Origin: Campylobacter sp.
GTDB taxonomy: Bacteria > Campylobacterota > Campylobacteria > Campylobacterales > Campylobacteraceae
Direction of reading: 5' to 3'
Assembly: GCA_030532465.1 (NCBI GenBank)
Contig: JAUNLC010000007.1
Coordinates: 25,299 to 59,623 of the forward strand
Length of the DNA: 34,325 nt
Positions within the stretch are counted from its first letter, which is position 1; the number at the start of each line of letters is the position of its first letter. Under the pieces are notes generated by a model that was given only the letters and a program-made list of their open reading frames with translations, had not been told where the DNA came from and did not search any database. Position numbers and translations under genes: made by a program. Below are positions 16,881 through 23,660 of the stretch, one piece after another.

Positions 16881-18380
16881 ATGAAAAAATTATCAAGAAG
16901 AAGTTTTCTAAAAACGGGACTCGCCGCAGCTTCTATAAGCGCCGTAAGCGCGATAAATTTAAGTGCCGATGAGCAATCAAACGAGATAAAATGGGACAGT
17001 GAATTTGACGTGCTTATCGTAGGAAGCGGACTTAGCGCCAATGTAGCAGGTATCATAACGGCAGAAGCGGGGCTTAACACCGTTCTTATCGAAAAGATGT
17101 CGCGCACGGGAGGAAATTCCGTCGTATCTCAGCTTGATTTTGCCTGCGTGGGCTCTGATATTCAGGAAAAAGCAGGGATTAAGGATTCGGTTGAGCTTTT
17201 TATAAAAGATCTAAACAAGGCAGGCAAAGGCTTTAATCATATAGATCAAACCAGAAGAATTGCCGAAAATTCAAAAAGAGCGTATGAATTTATGAAGGCT
17301 CGCGGAGTGCAGTATTCAGACAAGCTAAAACATCTTGGCGGACATAGCGTTGCAAGAAGTTTAGAGACGGTAGGCGGTGGTGGAGCTTGCATACAAACGC
17401 TTAACGCGCACTTTGAAAACAAGGGCGGCAAGACGCTAAAACGAGTAAAGGCAGACGAGATCATTAAAGACAAAAACGGTGCGGTTATAGGGCTAAAGGT
17501 TAGAGAGGAGTATAAATTTGACAGAAAACTAAAAAATGACGATGCGCAAAATAGCTCCGGCGAGGTTAAATTTTATAAAGCTAAAAAGGCGGTCATCTTT
17601 GCTAGCGGCGGGTATTCTGCGGATAAGGAGTTTAAATTTATACAAAATCCAAGACTCTCTTTGGCGGCAACTCCTTCAAGCGCAGGTGCAACCGCAGGAG
17701 CTCTTAAAACTATGCTAAAAGCGGGAGCGACGCCTGTTCAGCTTAGTCTTGCCAGATACTCTTTTGGAATTCCGACCGAGGATTTGATATTTTCCATCAT
17801 CGTGGATGGCAAAAATACAAAACGCTTTATGAACGAAGACGGCGATAGACAGACTCTTTCAAACAATATTTTAGAGAATATGCAAAACAACGATTCGACA
17901 ATGTTTCCCGTGATCATTTTTGATAGTGTTGGTTTTGGCTCAAGCCACGATCCAAAGCGTCTTGAAGGATTTTTAGCTAGCGGAAAGCTTAAAAAATTTG
18001 ACACACTTGAGGCTCTTGCACAGGAATTTAAGCTAAATTTGCAAACCCTAAACAGCGAGATAGAAAAATACAATAAGCTGATAAATGCAAAAACGGATAG
18101 CGATTTTAAGAAAGATTTAACCAAAAAGAGCGTTGCACCTATAGAAAAAACGCCGTTTTACGCTATTTTAGGAGCGCCGGGCATAAGCTATACTCAAGGC
18201 GGAGTAAGGACAAATTTAAATTTCGAAGTGCTTAGCGTGCAAGATGATAGCCCTATTAAAAATTTATATGCCATAGGAGAGGCTACGGGCGGAGTTCATG
18301 GATATAGCAGGCTTACGAGTTGTTCTGTGCCTGATTGTATAACTTCTGCGATGATAGCGGCTGAGCATATCGTAAAATAA
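16881..18380 (+). CDS. Tat-exported fumarate reductase-like flavoprotein (FccA/UrdA catalytic domain)
   Basis: The 499-residue protein starts with a twin-arginine signal (LSRRSFLK, then a hydrophobic Ala/Ser stretch), so it is exported folded with its flavin. The FAD-binding fold follows: DVLIVGSG at 43-50, IEKMSRTGGNS at 70-80, and FASGG with YS further on. Late motifs match soluble fumarate reductases: KRFMNEDGDRQ near 312-323 with the substrate Arg, GGVRTN, and GGVHGYSRLTSC near 470-481 with conserved His and Arg. No CXXCH is present, so the haem domain of FccA is absent and a separate cytochrome must donate electrons. The substrate could be fumarate, methacrylate, urocanate or another enoate and cannot be read from sequence. 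Confidence 0.85.
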   Translation: MKKLSRRSFLKTGLAAASISAVSAINLSADEQSNEIKWDSEFDVLIVGSGLSANVAGIITAEAGLNTVLIEKMSRTGGNSVVSQLDFACVGSDIQEKAGIKDSVELFIKDLNKAGKGFNHIDQTRRIAENSKRAYEFMKARGVQYSDKLKHLGGHSVARSLETVGGGGACIQTLNAHFENKGGKTLKRVKADEIIKDKNGAVIGLKVREEYKFDRKLKNDDAQNSSGEVKFYKAKKAVIFASGGYSADKEFKFIQNPRLSLAATPSSAGATAGALKTMLKAGATPVQLSLARYSFGIPTEDLIFSIIVDGKNTKRFMNEDGDRQTLSNNILENMQNNDSTMFPVIIFDSVGFGSSHDPKRLEGFLASGKLKKFDTLEALAQEFKLNLQTLNSEIEKYNKLINAKTDSDFKKDLTKKSVAPIEKTPFYAILGAPGISYTQGGVRTNLNFEVLSVQDDSPIKNLYAIGEATGGVHGYSRLTSCSVPDCITSAMIAAEHIVK

Positions 18381-18412
18381 ATTTCGGCAAGAATGCTAAA
18401 ATTTGTTTTTTT
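18379..18412 (+). terminator. Probable terminator after the flavoprotein gene
   Basis: Arms AAATTT (18379-18384) and AAATTT (18399-18404) pair, with an inner GCA/TGC pairing (18387-18389 with 18394-18396) and one C/A mismatch. The hairpin is followed by G and seven Ts at 18406-18412. It is imperfect but well placed directly after the stop codon. Confidence 0.5.
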
Positions 18413-18424
18413 AACAGAGCGAAT

Positions 18425-18452
18425 TTGAAATTTAAGAAAATTTAAGTATAAT
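18425..18452 (+). promoter_or_regulatory. Predicted rpsU promoter
   Basis: TTGAAA at 18425-18430 and TATAAT at 18447-18452 are 16 bases apart, giving a start near 18459. This is about 28 bases ahead of the TTG start codon. The leader holds the strong Shine-Dalgarno AAAGGTGGTGAGGA. Confidence 0.6.
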
Positions 18453-18486
18453 CGCAATCTATTTTAATTGAAAGGTGGTGAGGACG

Positions 18487-18699
18487 TTGCCTGGAATTAA
18501 GGTACATCCTAATGAGTCTTTTGACGAAGCGTATAGGAAATTCAAAAAGCAAGTCGATAGAAATCTTATCGTAACGGAAGTTCGTGCGAGAAGATTTTTC
18601 GAGCCTATGACTGAAATTCGCAAAAAGCAAAAAATTTCAGCTCGTAAAAAAATGCTTAAACGTCTTTATATGCTTAGACGCTACGAGTCAAAACTCTAA
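18487..18699 (+). CDS. rpsU: 30S ribosomal protein S21
   Basis: S21 is a small basic protein of the 30S subunit that helps initiation on mRNA. The sequence from [19 protein letters not shown] through [18 protein letters not shown] is the full 70-residue epsilon-proteobacterial form. I chose the TTG at 18487 rather than the GTG at 18475: the family begins with MPGIKV, and the longer version would translate the ribosome binding site GGTGGTGAGGA itself. The gene is monocistronic, with its own promoter and a perfect terminator. Confidence 0.95.
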   Translation: MPGIKVHPNESFDEAYRKFKKQVDRNLIVTEVRARRFFEPMTEIRKKQKISARKKMLKRLYMLRRYESKL

Positions 18700-18704
18700 C
18701 CAAA

Positions 18705-18737
18705 TTAAACTAACTAACTTCGTGTTAGTTAGTTTAA
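18705..18737 (+). terminator. Strong hairpin terminator of rpsU
   Basis: A perfect 14-bp stem, TTAAACTAACTAAC at 18705-18718 and its complement at 18724-18737, closes a five-base loop TTCGT. It begins six bases after the rpsU stop and is followed by CTTCTTTATT. It should isolate rpsU from the operon downstream. Confidence 0.85.
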
Positions 18738-18760
18738 CTTCTTTATTAGCCTAAATTTGC

Positions 18761-18766
18761 CATAAT
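18761..18766 (+). promoter_or_regulatory. Candidate -10 box of the HTH-lipoprotein-ligase operon
   Basis: CATAAT is the best -10 match in the 57 bases between the rpsU terminator and the next start codon, with transcription starting near 18774. No -35 is recognisable. AAAGGAAATTT before the ATG at 18795 is the ribosome binding site. Support is positional. Confidence 0.35.
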
Positions 18767-18794
18767 ATCCGCATTTTTAAAGAAAAGGAAATTT

Positions 18795-19532
18795 ATGCGT
18801 AAGTTATCCGTTAGCCAGGCCGCCGAAGTTTTAGGCATAACAAAAGAGGCGATTTATAACAGGATAAGACGAAATAGTTTAAAGTCAATCGACGAAAAAG
18901 GCGTTAAATACGTTTTAATCGAAGATGATGAAGCTACTAACCAGCCACAAACAAAAACTAAAACGACCAAAACAAACACTAAAAAATCCATAAAAAACGT
19001 TAGTGAAAATTTAACCGAAACCACCGAAGAGAGAAGTGAATTTATCAAATTTTTACTAACGCAACTTGAAGAGCTAAAAGAGCAAAACAGAAATTTGCAA
19101 GACGATAAAGAGCGCTTGCACGCGCAAAAAGAGCAAATTTTAATCTCCAACAAAGACGAAATCGCAGAAATTTACAAAGAGCGAGACGAGAAATTTAGAT
19201 ATTTTTTACAGATGCTTGAACGTCCGCTTTTAGCAAGGCAAAACGGCGAATATATCCGTCCGATCGATGTTGAATTCGACGAAGGTCATGAGATAGCTCA
19301 TAGCGAGGAAAAGGCTAAATTCGATAATGAGGCAAAAGATGAAGCAAGGGTTAAAAAGTGGCTTAGCTTAAGCGAGTTTTTAAAAGGCTTAAATTTAAAA
19401 AACAAAAAGAAAAAAAAGATACAAAAACTGATCATTAAAAATATCGGCAAGTCAAAATTTATCAAATTTAAAGACGGCGTGATATGGGTAAGAAACGAAA
19501 AATCAATAAAACAGATAGTAGGTGAAGTATGA
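18795..19532 (+). CDS. Helix-turn-helix protein with central coiled coil, function unknown
   Basis: The 245-residue protein is not one I can name. Residues 3-42 form a MerR/excisionase-type helix-turn-helix followed by a short wing (SVSQAAEVLGITKEAIYNRI, then VKYVLIE). A Thr/Lys/Gln-rich linker (50-70) leads to a Glu/Lys/Gln-rich region around 78-140 that should form a coiled coil. The C-terminal 50 residues are strongly basic (a run of five Lys near 206). This suggests a dimeric DNA-binding protein. It is the first gene of an operon and its stop overlaps the lipoprotein start by four bases (ATGA), so it may regulate or assemble with the products behind it. From memory, the gene is absent between rpsU and the lipoprotein gene in C. 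jejuni. Confidence 0.7.
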   Translation: MRKLSVSQAAEVLGITKEAIYNRIRRNSLKSIDEKGVKYVLIEDDEATNQPQTKTKTTKTNTKKSIKNVSENLTETTEERSEFIKFLLTQLEELKEQNRNLQDDKERLHAQKEQILISNKDEIAEIYKERDEKFRYFLQMLERPLLARQNGEYIRPIDVEFDEGHEIAHSEEKAKFDNEAKDEARVKKWLSLSEFLKGLNLKNKKKKKIQKLIIKNIGKSKFIKFKDGVIWVRNEKSIKQIVGEV

Positions 19533-20131
19533 AAAGAATCAAAAAAATTGCAACTTATGCCGCTGTAGGCGGATTTGGCGCAGTAGTTATGGCAGGTCTT
19601 GCTGGATGTAGCGGAGGCGGCGAGGATCAAAGCGTAGTAAAAGAAGCCGCGCAAACTCAAGGAGCTTTCGTCATCATCGAAGAGACCGCACCCGGCGCTT
19701 ACAAAGTGCTTGAGGAGTATCCAAGTAGCGAAACCAGAGTCGTGCTAAAGCAGCTTGACGGCAAGGAGCGCGTGCTAACAAAAGAGGAGATGGATAAGCT
19801 AATCGCCGAAGAAAACGCTAAGATCGATAGCGGCACTTCAAATTTGACAAAGCCCGATGCGCAGCTTAGTAGCGGCGGACTTAGTCTTGGCGAGGCTATC
19901 TTGGCATCTGCTGCGGGGTATTTGATAGGAAGCTGGATAGGAAATAAGCTTTTTAACAACCAAGCCTTTCAAAATCATCGCCAAGCGGCTTATAAAAATC
20001 CTTCGACTTACTCAAGAAGCGTTGATAGCTTTAACAAGGCTAAAGCTACAGGCTCGGCAGGCAAGCCTGCGGGCGGAAAGAGCGGATTTTTCGGTAGTGG
20101 AAGCAAGACTAATCAATCGGTAGGTGGGTGA
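19529..20131 (+). CDS. UPF0323-type outer-membrane lipoprotein with C-terminal Gly-Gly (Cj0371-like)
   Basis: The 200-residue protein has a lipoprotein signal ending in MAGLAGCSG, with Cys27 lipidated and Ser28 in the +2 place, predicting outer-membrane sorting. A compact N-terminal part (35-95) has FVIIEETAPGAYKVLEEYP. Next comes a glycine-rich hydrophobic helix LGEAILASAAGYLIGSWIGN (near 116-135), then a disordered Ser/Gly/Lys-rich tail containing SGFFGSGS and ending in QSVGG. Length and layout recall E. coli YgiB (DUF1190/UPF0441). The stop overlaps the ATG of the ATP-grasp ligase by one base (TGATG). The C. jejuni homologue Cj0371 has been linked to motility and virulence; the molecular role is unknown. 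Confidence 0.85.
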   Translation: MKRIKKIATYAAVGGFGAVVMAGLAGCSGGGEDQSVVKEAAQTQGAFVIIEETAPGAYKVLEEYPSSETRVVLKQLDGKERVLTKEEMDKLIAEENAKIDSGTSNLTKPDAQLSSGGLSLGEAILASAAGYLIGSWIGNKLFNNQAFQNHRQAAYKNPSTYSRSVDSFNKAKATGSAGKPAGGKSGFFGSGSKTNQSVGG

Positions 20132-21312
20132 TGTTAAATTTAAAAAAAGTCAAGCCTTTAGATAAGGCGTTTTTAGAAAATATCGGCTTTGCTTGGCACA
20201 CCGATAGCGACGATAGCTCGTATATCGCAGATGAGCTTGTAGAGGTTAGCGAGCAAGAGGCTGAGGCCTACTACGAGGCGGCAAACGAGCTATATGATAT
20301 GTTTGTAACGGCGGGACAGCACATAATAGATAACAACCTATTTCACGAGGTTGGCATACCTTTTAATCTTGTTGATATGGTTAAAGAGAGCTGGGAAAAC
20401 GAGGTTCATTGGCATCTTTACGGGCGCTTTGACCTCGCGGGAGGACTTAACGCAAAGCCTATAAAGCTCATTGAATTTAACGCCGATACGCCGACTGCGA
20501 TATTTGAAACGGCGATAATCCAATGGGCGATTTTGAAATTTAACGGCATGGACGAAAGCTCGCAGTTTAACGATCTTTACGAGGCCTTAAAGGAAAATTT
20601 CAAGCGTCTTGTAACGCTTAGCGAGGATACAAACGAGTTTAGTAAGCTTTATGAGGGTTGGAAAATTCTGTTTAGCTCTATTGCAGGCAGTGTCGAGGAT
20701 GAGCAGAGCGTAAAACTGCTTGAGTATATCGCTAAAGAAGCCGGGTTTCATACTGATTTTGCCTATGTTGATGAGGTTGAGTTTAACGATGAAGAGGGCA
20801 TCTTCAAAGGCGGTGAAAATTACGAGTACTGGTTTAAGCTCATTCCTTGGGAGGATATTGCCGTTCAGGAGGGCGAACTCGCACTTATTCTTAAAAATAT
20901 AATGGCAAACCAAAGAGCCATCATCTTAAATCCTGCCTATACACTGATGTTTCAAAGCAAGGGCATTTTAAAAATTCTTTGGGATCTTTATCCAAATCAT
21001 CCGCTTTTGCTCGAAGCTTCAGACAAGCCGTTAGCTAACAAAAAGTGCGTTAAAAAGCCGATATTTGGGCGCGAAGGAGCAAACGTTAGCATTATAGAGG
21101 CTAACGGAGATGTTAGCGTTAGCAGCGAAGGTGAATACAGCCAAAACAGAGCCATATATCAGGAATTTTACGAATTTAACAAAGATGAAAGAGGTGATAG
21201 CTATCAGGCGGGAGTATTTTTTGCCTACGAAGCTTGCGCGCTTGGATATAGAAAAGGCGGAGAGATTTTAAACAACTCTTCTAAATTCGTAGGACACTAC
21301 ATAAAGGAGTAG
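20131..21312 (+). CDS. Glutathionylspermidine synthase-like ATP-grasp ligase (YgiC type)
   Basis: The 393-residue protein is the synthetase (ATP-grasp) domain of the GSPS family without the amidase domain found in E. coli Gsp. Motifs present are YGRFDLA (97-103), KLIEFNADTPT (112-122), the nucleotide-binding KKPIFGREGANVS (near 308-320) and the late IYQEFYEF. In characterised GSPS enzymes this domain phosphorylates a C-terminal Gly carboxylate of glutathione and couples it to an amine. Campylobacter is not known to make glutathionylspermidine, so the real substrate is open. I chose ATG 20131 over the GTG one codon earlier, since it gives the standard TGATG coupling with the lipoprotein gene. 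No signal peptide: cytoplasmic. Confidence 0.88.
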   Translation: MLNLKKVKPLDKAFLENIGFAWHTDSDDSSYIADELVEVSEQEAEAYYEAANELYDMFVTAGQHIIDNNLFHEVGIPFNLVDMVKESWENEVHWHLYGRFDLAGGLNAKPIKLIEFNADTPTAIFETAIIQWAILKFNGMDESSQFNDLYEALKENFKRLVTLSEDTNEFSKLYEGWKILFSSIAGSVEDEQSVKLLEYIAKEAGFHTDFAYVDEVEFNDEEGIFKGGENYEYWFKLIPWEDIAVQEGELALILKNIMANQRAIILNPAYTLMFQSKGILKILWDLYPNHPLLLEASDKPLANKKCVKKPIFGREGANVSIIEANGDVSVSSEGEYSQNRAIYQEFYEFNKDERGDSYQAGVFFAYEACALGYRKGGEILNNSSKFVGHYIKE

Positions 21313-21314
21313 GC

Positions 21315-22247
21315 ATGAAAATAGTTTGCCTTGATGCTTCGACTTTAGGAAGCGATGTTAGTCTTGATGTTTTTGCTAAATTCGGTGAGTTTGTAAGCTA
21401 TGATAAGACCGATAGAGGCGAGACTATAGAGCGTTTAAAGGGCGCTGATGTCGTGATAACCAACAAGGTTATAATTGACCGTGACGTTATGGACGCGACG
21501 AATTTAAAGCTAGTTTGCATAAGCGCAACTGGCATGAATAACGTTGATTTAGATTATGCAAAAGTTAAAAACATAGCCGTTAAAAACGTCGCAGGGTATT
21601 CAACTAACAGCGTTGTGCAACACACCTTTGCGTGTTTGTTAGCGTTAGTAAATCGCATCAAATTTTATGATGATTACGTCCAAAGCGGCAAGTGGATAAA
21701 GAGCGAAATTTTTACGAATTTAGATAGAACTATCGGCGAGATAAGCGGCAAGAATTTCGGCATCATCGGACTTGGAGAGATAGGACGAAACGTGGCTAGG
21801 ATAGCTGCGGCCTTTGGTGCAAACGTAAGTTATTTTTCAACAAGCGGAGTAAACGATAACGCCGAGTTTAAAAGGCAAAATTTGGATGAACTTTTAAAGA
21901 GTTGCGATATCGTAAGCATACACGCTCCTCTTAATGAAAAAACACGAAATTTAATCTCTTCTAAAGAGCTAAATTTGATGAAAAAGGGCGCGGTGCTTAT
22001 GAATTTCGGGCGCGGCGGGATAGTTGATGAAATCGCACTTGCCAAAACGATCGATGAGCGAAATTTGATGGCTTGCATAGATGTGCTTGAAAGCGAGCCG
22101 ATGAAGCAAAATCATCCACTTTTAAATATCAAAAACAAAGAAAATTTGATAATCACACCGCATGTGGCGTGGGCGAGCAAAGAGGCGCGCGAAAAACTCA
22201 TAAATTTGATAGTAAAAAATATAGAAAATTTTATAAATGGGCTATGA
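21315..22247 (+). CDS. NAD-dependent D-2-hydroxyacid dehydrogenase
   Basis: The 310-residue protein is a complete D-isomer-specific 2-hydroxyacid dehydrogenase. It has an N-terminal catalytic half with VCISATGMNNVDLDYA, the Rossmann motif GLGEIGRNVA near 151-160, and the catalytic residues Arg (NFGRGGIVDE, near 233), Glu (DVLESEPM, near 259) and His (TPHVAWAS, near 283). The substrate could be glycerate, hydroxypyruvate, lactate or another 2-oxoacid and is not predictable here. It starts two bases after the ligase stop with GGAGTAGGC upstream, and overlaps the next gene by 11 bases. The C. jejuni relative is Cj0373. Confidence 0.92.
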   Translation: MKIVCLDASTLGSDVSLDVFAKFGEFVSYDKTDRGETIERLKGADVVITNKVIIDRDVMDATNLKLVCISATGMNNVDLDYAKVKNIAVKNVAGYSTNSVVQHTFACLLALVNRIKFYDDYVQSGKWIKSEIFTNLDRTIGEISGKNFGIIGLGEIGRNVARIAAAFGANVSYFSTSGVNDNAEFKRQNLDELLKSCDIVSIHAPLNEKTRNLISSKELNLMKKGAVLMNFGRGGIVDEIALAKTIDERNLMACIDVLESEPMKQNHPLLNIKNKENLIITPHVAWASKEAREKLINLIVKNIENFINGL

Positions 22248-23019
22248 TATAAGCTATCACGCAATCAGCAAAGAGGAGATGCAAAAGTGGTATTTTGATC
22301 CGCTAAAATGGACTAAAAACGGCGATTTTGAGCGTATCAAAAAGGTTGCCGAGCAAGGCGGGATAGAGGAATTTTACGCTGAAAAATACAAAGACGGCTT
22401 TAGCCATGCGGTCAATTATAAGCAAGATGACGTCTTTAATAAAACGCATGGATTTCATATCGCTATAGCGCAAGGAATTTTTAGAAAATACTTCTACACG
22501 CGCGGCACGGCAATAAGCTTTTTAGCCGAGCAAAATCCTAAATTTAAAGCTTATATTAGCGATTGGCGTGAGGTTTTGCCGAGTGAATTTTTAGATAAAT
22601 TTAGCGGTAAAATTTATAACGAAATTTCTCAAAATTACTGCTGCGGAGCGTATTTAGACGCAAGTAGCGTAGCTAGACTTAGGCGAGATTATGACGCGGA
22701 TAGCGAGATAAGAAAAGCCGTTGACACATTTTACGCGCAGAATTTGCCCGTGTTTTTGGACGCTTTAAATTTCGCGATTGAGCTTAAGGCGGGGATACTT
22801 GAAGCAACCGAAGTCGTAGAGCCAAATCCTACCGATTTAAACAGCTCCGAGTCGTTTTCTAATCTTTTTAACTGCGATCCTAAAGGCGCGCTAATTTATG
22901 CACAAACCGCCGCCGCGCAAATTAATGAAGCTATAAGAATGAGCAAAGCAGGCAAAAATTCAGCTTCAACCCATGAGGAAAAATCGCTTTTTGATAAGAT
23001 TAAGAGGCTGTTTAAATAA
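22237..23019 (+). CDS. Conserved hypothetical protein (starts MGYDISYHAI), last gene of the operon
   Basis: I do not recognise this 260-residue family. It is soluble and mostly helical, without signal peptide or membrane segment. Notable features are an aromatic-rich N-terminus (YDISYHAISKEEMQKWYF), two adjacent cysteines in QNYCCGAYLD near residue 133, and a Ser/Asn-rich linker around 190-205 ahead of a C-terminal helical tail ending in LFDKIKRLFK. It starts inside the dehydrogenase gene (11-base overlap), so its expression is tied to the ligase-dehydrogenase operon. A 74-base gap separates it from yajQ. Confidence 0.75.
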   Translation: MGYDISYHAISKEEMQKWYFDPLKWTKNGDFERIKKVAEQGGIEEFYAEKYKDGFSHAVNYKQDDVFNKTHGFHIAIAQGIFRKYFYTRGTAISFLAEQNPKFKAYISDWREVLPSEFLDKFSGKIYNEISQNYCCGAYLDASSVARLRRDYDADSEIRKAVDTFYAQNLPVFLDALNFAIELKAGILEATEVVEPNPTDLNSSESFSNLFNCDPKGALIYAQTAAAQINEAIRMSKAGKNSASTHEEKSLFDKIKRLFK

Positions 23020-23093
23020 GACGCGCAGATATAAATTTGCTCGCGAAGTTTTATAGCAAACCGAAGTATATAAATTAAATTTAAGGAGAAAAA

Positions 23094-23591
23094 ATGGCAA
23101 CCGAACATAGTTTCGATATAAGCGCTCAAGTTGATCTGATGGAGGTTAAAAACGCTCTTGAGACTGCCAAAAAAGAAGTTAGCGCAAGATATGATTTTAA
23201 GGGTATCGCAAGCGAGATCGAACTAAACGAAAAGGATAAATTTATCACTCTTCTTAGCACCAGCGATAATAAAATCGACGCTTTAAAAGATATCGTTATC
23301 TCAAAGCTAATTAAGCGTAATATCCCGCCTGTAGCGGTTAGCGAAACTAAGCGCGAGAGCGCAAGCGGGGGCAATATAAAAGCAACTCTTAAGCTAAATG
23401 ATACTCTCGATAGCGAAAATGCCAAGAAGATAACAAAGGCTATAAAAGATGCCAAGCTAAAGGTAACCGCCTCTATAAGAGGTGAAGAGGTAAGAGTCGT
23501 CGGGAAATCAATCGATGATCTGCAAGAGTGCATAAGGATCGTAAAGGCTTTAAACCTTGAGTTACCGCTTAGTTTTAGAAATTTAAAATAA
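23094..23591 (+). CDS. yajQ: YajQ family nucleotide-binding protein
   Basis: The 165-residue protein is a full-length YajQ (UPF0234): [18 protein letters not shown] at the start, [14 protein letters not shown], and the C-terminal pair [20 protein letters not shown] and LPLSFRNLK. The fold is two RRM-like ferredoxin domains. Members bind c-di-GMP in Xanthomonas and Pseudomonas and ATP or GTP elsewhere; which applies here is not visible. AAGGAG lies seven bases before the ATG. The gene corresponds to Cj0374. The 74 bases before it hold only AT-rich sequence and a weak TATATA near 23070. Confidence 0.93.
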   Translation: MATEHSFDISAQVDLMEVKNALETAKKEVSARYDFKGIASEIELNEKDKFITLLSTSDNKIDALKDIVISKLIKRNIPPVAVSETKRESASGGNIKATLKLNDTLDSENAKKITKAIKDAKLKVTASIRGEEVRVVGKSIDDLQECIRIVKALNLELPLSFRNLK

Positions 23592-23660
23592 TTATAATAC
23601 TTTTTTTGGTAAATTTACGACTATTGTATATAAGTATTGTTTTATAAAAAGGAATTAATT

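Noticed and set aside
19404-19438. dnaX-like slippery heptamer A AAA AAG in frame in the HTH gene, with an A8 run at 19410-19417, as a programmed frameshift
   Set aside because: The region is simply Lys-rich. A -1 shift ends at a stop within about seven codons, and I saw no clear stem-loop or internal Shine-Dalgarno at the right distance.
23020-23093. TTTGCT...AGCAAA arms before yajQ as a terminator or riboswitch
   Set aside because: Only six base pairs with a long AT-rich loop and no T-tract; too weak to call.
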